Numbered from the stretch's first letter, positions 33,121 through 43,885 are shown. The stretch: 64,000 bases of DNA from Chlorocebus sabaeus (GCF_047675955.1 NC_132929.1:33720421-33784420), one strand, 5' to 3'. Numbers and translations are program-made. The notes: a model not told the origin generated them from the sequence alone.

Positions 33121-34610
33121 ATGAAACGTTGATAATGTGCCATGAATGAGGGGTATAAATAATCCAACTCCCGGCCTTTGAAACCCAAAGGGAGAAAGAT
33201 AAGAAGGATAAGAAGAAGGAAAGGCAAGAGGGAATGAGGGAAGAAAGACACTAGCTCAGATACCCTCCAAAATTTTAACAGAGATGGTCTCCAGGAGGTG
33301 AGCTTGTAGGGTTTCTGTGCCTTTAAAAAAACAAAAAAAAGTCTTTAACATTTTTTAGTTTTAAATGGTTAAGAAATGCCAAAAGTTTTAGATGGCTTTT
33401 GAGTGGCATTTAAGGATAGCCAGAGAATTATAATCAGTACCATTCCCTTAGGTCGTTAGAGCAGATTAAAAATGACTGCCCTGTGAAGTGTAACCCATCA
33501 CTCTCTCTCTCCATTCTTATCAGATATGTTCTTGCCTTAAACTGGCATTTTGAATACTCAGAGAGTCACTAGTGACCTGGATTCTACTCTATGTGGTTGA
33601 ATATTGTCACCCTGCTGAAAGAAGGGCATCTGATGGGTTTCTGACCAATAACGCCATCTCTCAAAAGACTTGAAATCAGTAAGAGAAAGGTTCTCCAGGA
33701 TTTAAGTCAGGACTAGCCAAATAACAGAATGGGATGAGCAAGTGTCAGGAATCTTAGACATTCTCTTGGAGAACATCTTAGTACCTTGCTTGGCTCCCTG
33801 TTGGGGCAACACAGTAACCTCCACTGCTGGGGCCACCTAATGCTACTAGTAGACTCAACTTAGACCCAAGATCTGGTATTACCTACTTTAGAAGGGGGAT
33901 ATTAGGAATGCTGAGTCTAGTACTTTCTGGTTTCTCATTGTGTCTGTCTTGTAGTTGGTTCCATGACTTGGTACCCAATCCTTGCTAGTATGATTGTATT
34001 TCATTTTCCTTCCTGGTGCCCAGGTTCTCCCATGACTGAGGTGCTCTTCTGCTTGTCCAAGTCCTGCTATCTAAACCTAGATCCCATGACTTCTTCAGGT
34101 TGCCTGATTCTCCACTTTATTCTGGCAGAGCTAAGTGACATCTAGGCTTGGCCCAACACAGTCCTGGAGATGACAGACCTATAAAAAGTGTGGTGCATGG
34201 GGCCTATAAGCCAGGAGAAATGTGAAAAGTGGCCACAGTGGGCTTGTCTGACACCAGTTGGAGCCCCAAATGGGTTGAGCTGTGTAAAATATGGGAGGGA
34301 CACAAAGGGTGTGAGTTGGGCATGGATGAGGGTTAGGGGGACACATTTTAATTAACGTTTTGGGAAAGAAGAGCAAAATAAAAGGGATAAGGCTACAGTT
34401 CTGGGCAGATGGTTATTGTGAACAGATGGCAGACAGAAAGAGCACTATTTTTATTTTTGCTATATTCCTCAACGTAGTACCATAAGATTGGGGATAAGCA
34501 TGTACTCTTCAAATTTTCAGAGAAGTGAAAAGAAAGAGGTCCATTTCACAGACTACAAATTGAAGAACAACTTACTATTACAATAATATAGCAATAACAG
34601 TAATGAGCTT
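33121..34610. other. Unassigned intergenic sequence
   Basis: There is no gene or repeat that I recognise with confidence. Short ORFs on both strands (up to about 73 residues) have no domain, splice or codon-use support. Confidence 0.5.
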
Positions 34611-34611
34611 T

Positions 34612-34840
34612 AACAGTTATTGAGTGTTTATTACATGCTGGGCATGCTGCTAAGTGCATTCCACATTTTATTTTGTAATCATCACATGAAACCCACGAGA
34701 AAAGTATTAACTTCCTCATTTTACAGATGAGGAAACTGAGTCTCAGAGAAATTGAGTATCTTGCCTTAGTTCCCGATGAAAATAGCCAAGATTTCAACCC
34801 CTAGGTGTGTTTGACTTCCAAACGTGCGTTCTTCAAACTC
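34612..34840 (+). repeat. MIR SINE
   Basis: Well-preserved MIR: 'agttattgagtgtttattac', 'tgctaagtgcattccacatt', 'cattttacagatgaggaaac' and 'aaatagccaagatttcaacc'. Confidence 0.9.
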
Positions 34841-35594
34841 TAAAATAAATTATTCATGATTGTGTAGGAAATAAAGTGGTGTGCATTAGGCACCCACATG
34901 AGTGGGTTAACAGCCAGTCATGTCACACTAAATTTACTTTATTCGACAATTTTACTCTGAAAGTTCAAGGAAAGGCTAGAGAGGTGACTTCTCTGCTGAA
35001 GTCAAGACAAATTCTCCACAATGCTTTCACATAACAAAGGAAGAAAAGCAATTTGGTGGACAACAGATGAGACATACTTGAAGTGGAATGACCATTTCCT
35101 AAAGGTGTTGTGTAATCAATGGATAGAAACCTACTCAGCAGGAGATCTTCAATGCTCTACTGAAGGACTTTGAATTTGCCAGGTCCTGCTCAATATGTAG
35201 GCATATTTGTCACAGAAAACACAGGAACAATTATTATGTTAGAGGATATATTAAAATTTTTTTTTCAAATCTCATCAAGCTGGAATGATGAGTCACAACA
35301 GACAAGATAAAAATTATCAAGAAAAATAATATAAAATATGTTATTTAGGTCCGTAGCAACATTTAGAAAAAAACTGGGAAGAAAGAACCAAACAGCAGTC
35401 CTGTGACAAGTACTAGGGATTTATAGTTGGCTACACAGTCAATCTGAAGATATGATTGCTAAATGTAAACTAGATCCAGGACCGGGTTAACAATGTCAGA
35501 ATAAACAGAGGCACTATTCCTTCCACCCTCAACACTACACAGACTCATTTTGATCCTAGGAATATTTTATAGAGGGTTGTTTCAGTTATATATT
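34841..35594. other. Unassigned intergenic sequence
   Basis: Sequence between a MIR and the provirus 5' LTR. I recognise nothing in it and see no ORF of note. Confidence 0.5.
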
Positions 35595-35938
35595 TGATAT
35601 GGTTTTGGCTCCACCCAAATCTCATCTTGAATTGTACTCCCATAATTCCCACAGGTTATGGGAGGGATCCAGTAAGACATAATTTGAATCATGGGGGCAC
35701 TTTCCCCCATACTGTTCTTGTGATAGTAAGTCTGACAAGAACTGATGGTTTTATCACGGGTTTTCACTTTTGCATCCTCCTCATTTTCTCTTACCACGGC
35801 CATGTAAAATGTGCCTTTTGCCTCCCACCATGATTCTGAGGCCTCCCCAGTCATGTGGAACTGTAAGTCTAATTAAACCTCTTTTTCTTCCCAGTCTCGG
35901 GTATGTCTTTATCAGCAGCATGAAAACAGACTAATACA
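35595..35938 (+). mobile_element. MaLR-type LTR (MST/THE1-like), 5' LTR of the provirus
   Basis: It begins TGATATGG, contains 'cacccaaatctcatcttgaa', 'gaggcctccccagtcatgtg' and 'cagtctcgggtatgtcttta', and ends 'gactaataca'. The length of 344 bp fits the MST/THE1 group. It is followed 5 nt later by a tRNA-Leu type primer-binding site, so it is in the position of a 5' LTR rather than an unrelated solo LTR. Confidence 0.85.
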
Positions 35939-35943
35939 GATTT

Positions 35944-35958
35944 TGGTACCAGGAGTGG
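35944..35958 (+). other. Primer-binding site, tRNA-Leu type
   Basis: TGGTACCAGGAGTGG is the complement of a tRNA-Leu 3' end. This is the hallmark of the ERV-L class and the related MaLRs. Confidence 0.85.
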
Positions 35959-36307
35959 TTCTAGAGGAACAGAATATTAAGGATGGAGTTCTTTTGCTGG
36001 TTTTGGGGTTTCTGGAGTTGGCTGCTTTATATGATTAGACCCAGAAATACTAAGGACTCTACTTCTAATTGTATGGAGAACACTGCTAGTCCTTGGCATA
36101 AACTGTTTAGCGAGTTCCTACAAGTGAAACTGATAGGAAGCCTACTGCATTCCTACTCAACTTATATAAAGAGAAAACTTCTAGACCAAATGGACAAAAG
36201 ACTAATTTGAATTATAAAAAAGAGAATCATGACCCCTCAATCAATTTCCAGACTTGACCCAGTTTACAGACCCAGAAACCCTTGAATGAAAGGGAGGTTG
36301 GGTCCCC

Positions 36308-36526
36308 TTGAGGAAGGATCTCACTACATTACTGACAATTTATGCACTGAAGTTTTTTCCCATCCTCCCCCAAGGAGACCTCTGGCCTTTTACCAGGGTA
36401 ACTGCGCACTGGGGAAAGGGAAATCATGAGACATTTTGGGGACTACTGGACACTGGCTCTGAGCTGATGTTGATTCCAGGGGACCCAAAACATCATTGTG
36501 GTCCTCCGATTAAAGTAGTGACTTAA
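36308..36526 (+). pseudogene. ERV-L-like protease relic
   Basis: A 72-codon open stretch carries the retropepsin active-site triplet in LLDTGSELMLIPGD. It ends at a TGA. The downstream flap and dimer region are interrupted by a stop before 36,602, so only part of the domain is readable. Confidence 0.8.
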
Positions 36527-36601
36527 GGAGGTCAGATAATTAATGGAGTTTTAGCTCAGGTCCGACTTACAGTAGGTCCAGGGGGTCCCCAGACTCAGCC
36601 T

Positions 36602-37559
36602 GTGGCCATTTCCCCAGGGCCAGAATGCATAATTGGCATAGACATACTTAGCAGCTGGCAGAACCCCTACATTGGCTCCCTAACAGGTAGGGTGAGGGCT
36701 ATTATGGTGGGAAAGGCCAAATGGACACCATTAAAGCTGCCTCTACCTAGAAAAATAGTAAGTCAAAAACAATATTGCATCCCTGGAGGGATTATGGCGA
36801 TTAGTGCCACCATCAAGGACTTGAAAGACCCAGGGGTAATGATTCCCACCACATCCCCACTCAACTGTCCCATTTGCCCTGGGCAGAAGACAGATGGATC
36901 TTGGAGAATGACAGTGGATGATCGTAAGCTTAACCAAGTGGTGAGTCCAGCTGCAGCTGCTGTACCAGATGTGGTTGCATTGCTTGAGCACATTAACACA
37001 TCTCCTGGCACCTGGTATGCAGCCACTGACTTGGCAAATGCCTTTTTCTCCATTCCTGTCCATAAGGCCCACCAGAAGCAATTTGCCTTCAGCTGGCAAG
37101 GCCAGCGATATACCTAGTGTCCTACCTCATGGGTGTATCAACTCTCCAGCTTGGTGTCATAATCTTATTCAGAGAGACCTTGACCACTTTTCACTTACAC
37201 AAGATATGACACTGGTCCATTACATTGATGACATTATGCTCATTGGATCCAGTGAGCAAGAAGTAACACACACACTGGACTTACTGGTGAGACATTTGCG
37301 TGCCAGAGGATGGGAAATAAACCCAACTAAATTTCAGGGAACTTCTACCACAGTAAAATTTCTAGTGGTCCAGTGGTGTGGGGCCTGTCGAGATACTCCT
37401 TCCAAGGTGAAGGATAAGTTACTGCATTTGGCCCCTCCTACAACCAAGAAAGGCACAACGCCTAGTGGGTCTGTTTGGATTTTGGAGGCAACACATTCCA
37501 CATGTGGGTGTCTTACTCTGGCCCATATATTGGGTGACCCAAAAGGCTGCCAGTTTTGA
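36602..37559 (+). pseudogene. ERV-L-like reverse transcriptase relic
   Basis: The fingers and palm region is in frame 2 (36,602-37,117), with 'WRMTVDDRKLN' and 'ATDLANAFFSIPV'. Around 37,100 the frame shifts, and the palm continues in frame 3 with the catalytic YIDD box. It continues to TAG/TGA at about 37,559. At least one frameshift and one stop disrupt it. Confidence 0.9.
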
Positions 37560-38740
37560 GTGGGGTCCAGGAGAAGGCTCTGCAACAGGTTCAGGTTGCT
37601 GTGCAAGCTGCTCTGCCACGTGGGCCATATAACCCGGCAGATCCAACGGTGCTTGAGGTGTGGCTGATAGAGATGCTGTTGGGAGCCTCGGGCAGGCCTC
37701 CAAAGGTGAATCACAGTGGAGGCCTCCAGGATTTTGGAGCAAGGCCCTGCCGTCTTCTGCAGATAACTACTCCCCTTTTGAGAGACAACTTCGGCTTGTT
37801 ATTGGACTTTGGTGTACACTAAATATTTGACTATGGGTCATCAAGTCACCATGTGACCTAAACTGCTTATTATGAACTGGGTGCTTTCTGACCCATCTTA
37901 CCATAAAGTGGATCATGCGCAGCAGCATTCCACCATCAAAGGAAGTGGTATATACATGATCAGGCTCAAGCAGGTCCTGAAGGCACAAACAAGTTACGTG
38001 AGGAAGTAACTTAAATGCCCGTGGTCACCACTCCTGCCACCCTGCCTTCTCTCCCCTAGCCTGCACCAATGGCCTCGTGGGGAGTTCCCAATGATCAGTT
38101 GGCAGAGGAAGAGAAGACTAGGGTTTGGTTCACAGATGGTTCTGCACGATAAGCAAGCACCACCTGAAAGTAGACAGCTGCAGCACTACAGCCCCATTCT
38201 AGGACATCTCTGAAAGATGGCGGTGAAGGGAAATCTTTCCAGTGCACAGAACTTCAAGAAGTGTGCCTGATTGTGCACTTTGCATGGAAAGTGAAATGGC
38301 CAGATGTGCGATTATATACTGATTCATGGGCTGTAGCCAATGGTTTCACTGGATGGTCAAGGACTCTGAAGAAGCATGATTGGAAAATTGGTGACAAAGA
38401 AATTTGGGGAACAGGTATGTGGATGGACCTCTCTGAGTGGTCAAAAACTGTGAAGAAATTTGTATCCCATGTGAGTGCTCACCAACGGGTGACCTCAGCA
38501 GAGGAAGATTTTAATAATCAAGTGGATAGGATGACCCACTCTGTGGACACCACTCAGCCTCTTTTCCCAGTCACCCCTGTCATCGCCCAATGGGCCCATG
38601 AACAAAGTGGCCATGGTGGCAGGGATGGAGGTCATGCATGGGCTCAGCAACATGGAATTCCACTCACCAAGGCTGACCTGGCTACAGCCACTGCTGTGTG
38701 CCCAATTTGCCAGCAGCAGCGACCAACACTGAACGCTTGA
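37556..38740 (+). pseudogene. ERV-L-like RT connection, RNase H and integrase N-terminal relic
   Basis: The connection-like segment (37,556-37,822) is followed by about 440 bp with stops in every frame. An RNase H-like segment (YTDSWAVANGF) and the integrase zinc-binding-like segment ending in CPICQQQRP are in one frame at 38,261-38,740. Confidence 0.82.
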
Positions 38741-39082
38741 TATGGTATCATTCCTCGGGTGATCAACAAGCTACCTGGTGGCAGATTGATTTTATTAGAC
38801 CTCTTCCATCATGGAAAGGGCTGAGGTTTGTCTTCACTGGAATAGACACTTACTCCAAACATGAGTTTGCCTATCCTGCACACAATGCTTCTGCCAAGAT
38901 TACCATCTGTGGATTCATGGAATGCTGTATTCCGCCATCATGGTATTCCACACGGCATTGCCTCTAACCAAGGCACTCGCTTTATAGCTAAAGCAGTGTG
39001 GCAGTGGGCTCATGCTCATGGAATTCACTGGTTTTACCATGTTCCCCATCATCCTGAAGCAGCTGGATTGATAGAACAGTAG
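38698..39082 (+). pseudogene. ERV-L-like integrase core relic
   Basis: The core begins in frame 1 (WWQIDFIRPLPSW, GIDTYSKHEFAYP) and shifts to frame 2 (NQGTRFIAKAVWQWAHAHGI, HHPEAAGLIE). The two aspartates and the glutamate of the integrase triad are recognisable. One frameshift lies near 38,940. Confidence 0.85.
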
Positions 39083-39410
39083 AATGTCCTTTTGAAGTCA
39101 CAACTACAATGCCAACTAGGTGACAATACTTTGAGGGACTGGGGCAAAGTTCTCCAGAAGGTTATATATGCTCTGAATCAGCATCCAATAGATGGTACTG
39201 TTTCTCCCATAGCCAGGATTCACGGGTCCAGGAATTAAGGGGTAGAAGTGGAAGTGGCACAGCTCACCATCACCCTAGTGATCAAGTAGCAAAATTTTTG
39301 CTTCCTGTTCCCAGGACATTACATTCTGCTGGCCTAGAGGTCTTAGTTCCAGAGGGAGGAACCCTGCCACAAGGAAGCACAACAATGATTTCATTAAACC
39401 GAAGTTAAGA

Positions 39411-39722
39411 TTGCCATCTGGACACTTTGGGCTCCTCCTACCTTTAAGGCAACAGGCTAAGAAGGAAGTTACTGTGCTGGCTGGGGTGATTGACCCGGAC
39501 TATCAAGATGAAATCAGTCTACTACTACACAACAGAGGTAAAGAAAAGTATGCATGGAATACAGGAGATTCATTACGGCATCTCTTAATATTACCGTGCC
39601 CTGTGATTAAGGTCAATGGGAAACTACAACAGCCCAATCCAGGCAGGACTACAAATGACCCAGACCCTTCAGGAATGAAGGTTTGGGTCACTCCAACAGG
39701 AAAAATAACCACGACCTGCTGA
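39411..39722 (+). pseudogene. dUTPase-like relic downstream of integrase
   Basis: The 103-codon open stretch contains VIDPDYQDEISLLLHNRGKE and later LQQPNPGRTTNDPDPSG. The first resembles the dUTPase motif with conserved Asp and Tyr. A dUTPase-like domain after integrase is a known feature of ERV-L elements. It is uninterrupted here but lacks any start context and belongs to a dead element. Confidence 0.8.
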
Positions 39723-40137
39723 GGTGCTTGCTGAAGGCAAAGGGAATACAGAATGGGTAGTAGAAGAAGGTAGTCATCAATACCAGCTATGACCACCTGA
39801 CCAGCTGCAGAAACAAGGACTGTAACTGTCATGCGTATTTCCTCCTTCTTTTGTTAAAAACGTGCTTGTGCATATATACACTTGTACTAAGAAAATATCT
39901 TCATTTTATTTCCTTTCTCCTTTATCATGTTACATAAGATTTATTGACATCACATCCACATTTAAGTATTGTTAACTTTATGTAATAGTATTTGGGTGGG
40001 GGATTGGTGTGTTTCTGGTTGTATGAAGAATAGCTGTATTATGTTAGGCATAATTATGACCGTATTAGTGTCTTTATTTGAAGATTATGTATGACCTCAG
40101 GAGATATGTATGGGTTCAAATTGACAAGAGGTAGACT

Positions 40138-40500
40138 TGTGATAATTAACACTGAGTGTCAACTTGATTGAAGGATGCAAAGTCTTGATCCTTGGTATGT
40201 CTGTGAGGGTGCTGCCAAAGGAGATTAACATTTGAGTCAGTGGGCGGGGGAAAGCAGATGACCCTTAATGTGTGTGGGCGTAATCTAATCATCTGCCAGC
40301 ACAGCTAGAATAAAAGCAGGAAGAAAAATGTGAAAAGAGAGGCTGGTCTAGCCTCCCAGCCTACATCTTTCTCCTGTGCTGGATGCTTCCTGCCCTCAAA
40401 CATCAGATTCCAAGTTCTTCAGTTTTGGGAACTGGACAGGCTCTCGTTGCTCCTCAGCTTGCAGACAGCCTACTGTGAGACCCTGTCACACAATAAACCC
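40138..40500 (+). mobile_element. MLT2-like (ERV-L) LTR, 3' LTR of the provirus
   Basis: It starts 'tgtgataattaacactgagt' and contains 'ggatgcaaagtcttgatcct', 'aaaggagattaacatttgag' and 'tcccagcctacatctttctc', with AATAAA at 40,492-40,497. It then runs into (TA)n. The usual MLT2-like end ('ctgtccctctagagaaccct') appears only much later, at about 41,707-41,733, so the LTR seems split by an expanded and rearranged microsatellite. Confidence 0.8.
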
Positions 40501-40584
40501 ATATATATATATAATTCTACATATATAATATATACATGATTCTACATATATAATATATATATAATTATATATATATGTATAAAA
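40498..40584. repeat. (TA)n-rich microsatellite inside the LTR
   Basis: A nearly pure TATA tract with interspersed 'attctacat' units. It is self-complementary and likely unstable. Confidence 0.92.
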
Positions 40585-40586
40585 AT

Positions 40587-40990
40587 AATCCAAGGACTCT
40601 TTCATGTCTTATGTTATATAGCCAGGCATTTCCTCTCACCTTTTTCTTTTTTTTTTTTTTTTTTTTGAGACAGAGTCTCGCTCTGTCGCCCAGGCTGGAG
40701 TGCAGTGGCGCGATCTCGGATCACAGCAAGCTCCGCCTCCTGGGTTCACGCCGTTCTCCTGCCTCAGCCGCCCGACTACAGGCGCCCGACACCACGCACG
40801 GCTAATTTTTTGTATTTTTTAGTAGAGAAGGGGTTTCACCGTGTTAACCAGGATACTGTCCATCTCCTGACCTTGTGATCCACCAGCCTCGGCCTCTCAA
40901 AGTGCTGGGATTACAGGTGTGAGCCACCGCGCCCGGCCTCCTCTCAACTTTTTATTGTGAAAAATGTCAAGTCTATAGAAAAGATAAAGG
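40587..40990 (+). repeat. Copy of the 45.7-kb segment, carrying an Alu
   Basis: Outside the Alu, 'atccaaggactctttcatgt' through 'tatgttatatagccaggcat' and 'tcaactttttattgtgaaaa' to 'gaaaagataaa' match 45,715-45,806 at roughly 90% identity. The 45.7-kb copy has no Alu. Confidence 0.85.
40646..40938 (-). mobile_element. Alu (Y-like, antisense)
   Basis: Low-divergence antisense Alu ('ggcgcgatctcggatcacag', 'caagctccgcctcctgggtt'). Duplications of the copied segment flank it: tcctctcacc/ttttt at 40,631-40,645 and tcctctcaac/ttttt at 40,939-40,953. There is a short deletion around 40,771. Confidence 0.93.
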
Positions 40991-40994
40991 AATT

Positions 40995-41410
40995 TAAATA
41001 TGTGTGTGTGTGTGTGTATATATATACGAGTTTGTTAAGTATTAACTTACACCAGAGTACTCCGACACCAGCTGCCAAATGACTGCAAATGCAAGCGAGA
41101 TTCAAAGGGAGACAAATGGAAGAATCACCCAGCTGAATCCAGTCAACACATGCTATCATGAGAGATAATAATGCAGTAAATTATTTTTAAAGCAACTACA
41201 TTTGGGTGATTTGTTATACAGCAATGTTGTATTAGGGTTCTCTGAAGACATAGTCTCCTACTAGTACTGTCCCTCTAGAGAATCCTGAATATATATATAT
41301 ACACGAATATATATAAGACATAAGTATATGTAACCCTGACTATATATGGGTATATATGTATGTATACACATATATACATATATATGTGTATATATACATG
41401 TATGTGTATA
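40995..41410. repeat. (TG)n and (TA)n microsatellites with unassigned sequence
   Basis: It holds (TG)n then TATA at 41,000-41,026, and long self-complementary TA/CATG tracts at 41,286-41,410. Between them, 41,040-41,225 is unassigned. At 41,231-41,288 an LTR-end-like sequence occurs ('actgtccctctagagaatcc'), preceded by a partial inverted copy ('gtattagggttctct'). Confidence 0.8.
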
Positions 41411-41411
41411 T

Positions 41412-41570
41412 ATGTCTTATGTTATATAGCCAGGCATTTCCTCTCGCCTTTTTCTTTATTTTTTTTTGAGACAGAGTCTCGCTCTGTCGCCCAGGCTGGA
41501 GTGCAGTGGCACTATCTCGGCTCACAGCAAGCTCTGCCTCCTGGGTTCACGCCAGTCTCCTGCCTCAGCC
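41412..41570 (+). repeat. Second-generation copy of 40,604-40,769 including part of the Alu
   Basis: 'atgtcttatgttatatagcc', 'aggcatttcctctcgccttt' and then Alu sequence to 'tgcctcagcc' match 40,604-40,769. Both share the unusual 'cacagcaagct' where Alu consensus has 'cactgcaagct'. It is embedded in TA-rich microsatellite. Confidence 0.88.
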
Positions 41571-41585
41571 TAATTAAACTAGTAG

Positions 41586-41700
41586 ACATATATACATGTA
41601 TGTATATATGTGCATGTATGTACATATATACATGTATGTATATATGTGCATGTATGTACATGTATGTACATATATATGTGTGTGTGTGTATATATGTCTA
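41586..41700. repeat. 36-bp minisatellite and (TG)n tract
   Basis: Two identical 36-bp units, 41,586-41,621 and 41,622-41,657, are built from acatatatacatgtatgt and atatatgtgcatgtatgt. Partial units and TGTG/TATA follow. Confidence 0.88.
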
Positions 41701-42350
41701 CTACTAGTTCTGTCCCTCTAGAGAACCCTGACACCAGTTGGCAGCTGGTGCTGGAGCACTCTGGAGACTCACAGGCTGGAACATCCAACATGGCTTCTCC
41801 ACGTGGTATTGCATGCCCTGGGATCTCATCTCTCCAGCAGGCTAGCTGAAATTCTTTTCTTTTATACATATATATGTATAATATATATATATACACACAC
41901 ACACAAATATATGTATATATTTGAGATGGAGTCTTACCCTGTCACCCAGGCTGGAGTGCAATGGCACGATCTCAGCTCACTGCAACCTCTGCCTCCCAGG
42001 TTCAAGCAATTCTCCTGCCTCAGCCTCCTGAGTAGCTGGGATTACAGGCATGCACCACCATGCCCGGCTAATTTTTCTATTTTTAGTAGACACGGGGTTT
42101 CACCATGTTGGTCAGGCTGGTCTCGAACTCCTAACCTCATGATCTGCCCACCTCGGCCTCCCAAAGTGCTGGGATTACAGGCGTGAGCCACCATGGCCAG
42201 CCTAGGCTACCTGAACTTCTTATGTGGCACTACCTTCTAAGGGCACAAAGATCAAAGTTATCAGGCCTTCTTAAGGCTGAAGATCAGAACTAGCACAGAG
42301 TCACTTTTGTCACATTCTACGTAGGTCTAAGGACAACTAAAATTCAGGAT
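41701..42350. repeat. LTR end and old unassigned repeat, split by microsatellite and Alu
   Basis: 'tctgtccctctagagaaccc' (41,709-41,730) is the probable LTR 3' end. 'cccatgtggtattgc'-type sequence from 41,760 continues, after (TA/CA)n at 41,865-41,918 and an Alu, at 42,205 ('cttctaagggcacaaagatc'). It resembles an old interspersed repeat I cannot name. Confidence 0.5.
41919..42203 (-). mobile_element. Alu (antisense)
   Basis: Antisense Alu from 'gagatggagtcttaccctgt' to 'gagccaccatggccagcc', full-length on the Alu 5' side. Its A-tail side merges into the TA microsatellite. Confidence 0.95.
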
Positions 42351-42415
42351 GGGAGGGGACTACACATGGACAAGATAGCTAAAATTCAGGATAGGAGGGA
42401 ACTACACAAGGACAG
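42331..42415 (+). repeat. Imperfect tandem duplication of about 40 bp
   Basis: 'ggacaactaaaattcaggat ... gactacacat' (42,331-42,367) is repeated as 'ggacaagatagctaaaattc ... aactacacaa' (42,368-42,409). Confidence 0.85.
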
Positions 42416-42889
42416 GAGGCATCATTCATTGGAAGCCATCTTTGTAATTCACCAAAGGGAGACAATCAGGTTTATAATGAATACTGTTCAAAATCATGCA
42501 TAATGTGAAAGACTTAAAGAAGTTTAGGGTTTTTAGCATGGACATGATGTGTTACAGGTTCACAAGAGCTATTTTGAAATTCTTGGAGGACTGTGCACAG
42601 AAGAAGACATAGATATATCCTGTATAGCTCCAAGTAACAAAATTAGGACTAGAGGTGGGTTTCAAGTCAAATGCTAAGTACTCAATTGTCAGGGGCATGG
42701 AGAGATGTTTCTGTTTGTATAGGAAGTCATAATAGATAGCCTCTAAGGCCCATTTCCACTCTTGAAATTTAAGCTTCTAATTATATGCCTCCTCCCGTTA
42801 ATTATTTCTTGGTATAATAGTCCTATCTCATTAGCCAGGTTTTAAATTGGAGAAACTGAATGAAGAAATAAAACACATTTCTAGAATAG
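42416..42889. other. Unassigned intergenic sequence
   Basis: I see no gene or recognisable repeat here. Confidence 0.5.
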
Positions 42890-43135
42890 TTTCCAGTCTT
42901 AGCTCTGCTAGCAGTGAGCTGTTGCCTGACTTCAGGTAAGTCATTTAGAGTCCCCGGGCCTCAATTTCTTCATCTGAAAATGAAGGGGATTCTATTCTAA
43001 TCTCCCTCCCAGTGCAACATGAAGATAATAAACGGCAACTTTCATAGTTTTAAGAGTCAAATGGAAATGAAAATAGATAAAACGCTTAAGACAATGCCTG
43101 ACCTATTGTTAGTGCTTTATAAATATGAGCTCTCG
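42890..43135 (-). repeat. MIR SINE (antisense)
   Basis: 'cttagctctgctagcagtga', 'gcctcaatttcttcatctga' and 'acaatgcctgacctattgtt' lie in antisense MIR order. Confidence 0.8.
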
Positions 43136-43699
43136 TTGTTTCTCTGATTATTATGACGTTTCTGATTCTATGACTTCTATGTTTACAATAGAATCCTGAG
43201 ATACTTTAGACCTTCACTTCTTTCGCTGTGCCCAGTGATTAGACAGCGACTCATAATCATTGCTAGTCTAGGTCTCCTCACCAGGTGATCAGGAGTTCAC
43301 CACGACCTTGTATAGTGATTCAATTAAATTCAAAAGGGCTTGGGCAGCAAAATGTGTCCTGTTGCTCCATGCCCAGCAGAGGAAGCAGAAGAAAAGGAAC
43401 AAATCTTTCCCCAGCTATGTACCGAACATGAAGGAAGACAGTAGGCTGAGGGCTTCTAGAGGTCTCCTTACCCACCCACCCCTCTCCCCTCATTTTGTAC
43501 ATTGTGAAACTGAGACTAAGAGAGGAAAGGGGATTTCTCAAGGTTACCAACCAATAAGTGGCAAGACCCTCAGAAAGACAAGCCTGTGTTCTCAGGCACA
43601 GGTCTTGGTCGTTTAATGCTATTATGTTGCTTGCTTTCTGTTCAGGGAAATCAGCCGTGGGTAACTGCAACCTCACCATTCTCTTTTCCTCAGGTCTCT
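43136..43699. other. Unassigned sequence with a possible MIR fragment
   Basis: Opposed ORFs of 102 and 119 residues at 43,308-43,679 overlap on both strands. Around 43,490-43,570 ('gtgaaactgagactaagaga', 'aaggttaccaaccaataagt') the sequence resembles a sense MIR 3' half, which argues against coding. Confidence 0.55.
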
Positions 43700-43885
43700 G
43701 ATGGCGTGGGCTTTGGGTTTGAATCCAGCTCTGCTGTTAACTACGTGGCCTTGGGCAAGTTCCATAGCCTCTCCAAGATTCAGGAACATATTTTTAAAGT
43801 AATTATAATAATTTTATTTGTCTTAAAAGTTGGAAGGAATAAATAAACTGATGTAACGTAAAACTCCTTGTAAGGCACCCTGAAT
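43700..43885 (-). repeat. MIR SINE (antisense)
   Basis: 'tttgggtttgaatccagctc', 'taactacgtggccttgggca' and 'ctccttgtaaggcaccctga' fit antisense MIR. Confidence 0.8.

Larger units (their letters stand above)
35959..40137 (+). pseudogene. Degenerate ERV-L-like provirus interior (pol with dUTPase)
   Basis: This is a broken class III endogenous retrovirus interior. Visible in order are an aspartic protease motif (LLDTGSEL, about 36,440-36,470), reverse transcriptase (from 36,602, with YIDDIMLIG near 37,220), RNase H (YTDSWAVANG near 38,315), integrase with an H-H-C-C zinc-like segment (about 38,595-38,710) and a core with HHPEAAGLIE near 39,045, then a dUTPase-like segment (39,411-39,722). Pol pieces lie in all three frames with stop codons between them, for example at 36,527, 37,115 and 38,738. 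Only about 470 bp separates the primer-binding site from the protease, so most of gag seems lost. I see no env. It cannot encode a working product. Confidence 0.9.

Noticed and set aside
41586..41657. Regularly spaced repeats resembling a CRISPR array
   Set aside because: The genome is primate and the units are directly adjacent without spacers; it is a minisatellite.
41340..41902. Repetitive peptides rich in Tyr, Ile, Cys and His on both strands
   Set aside because: They are translations of TATA/CATG microsatellite, not proteins.
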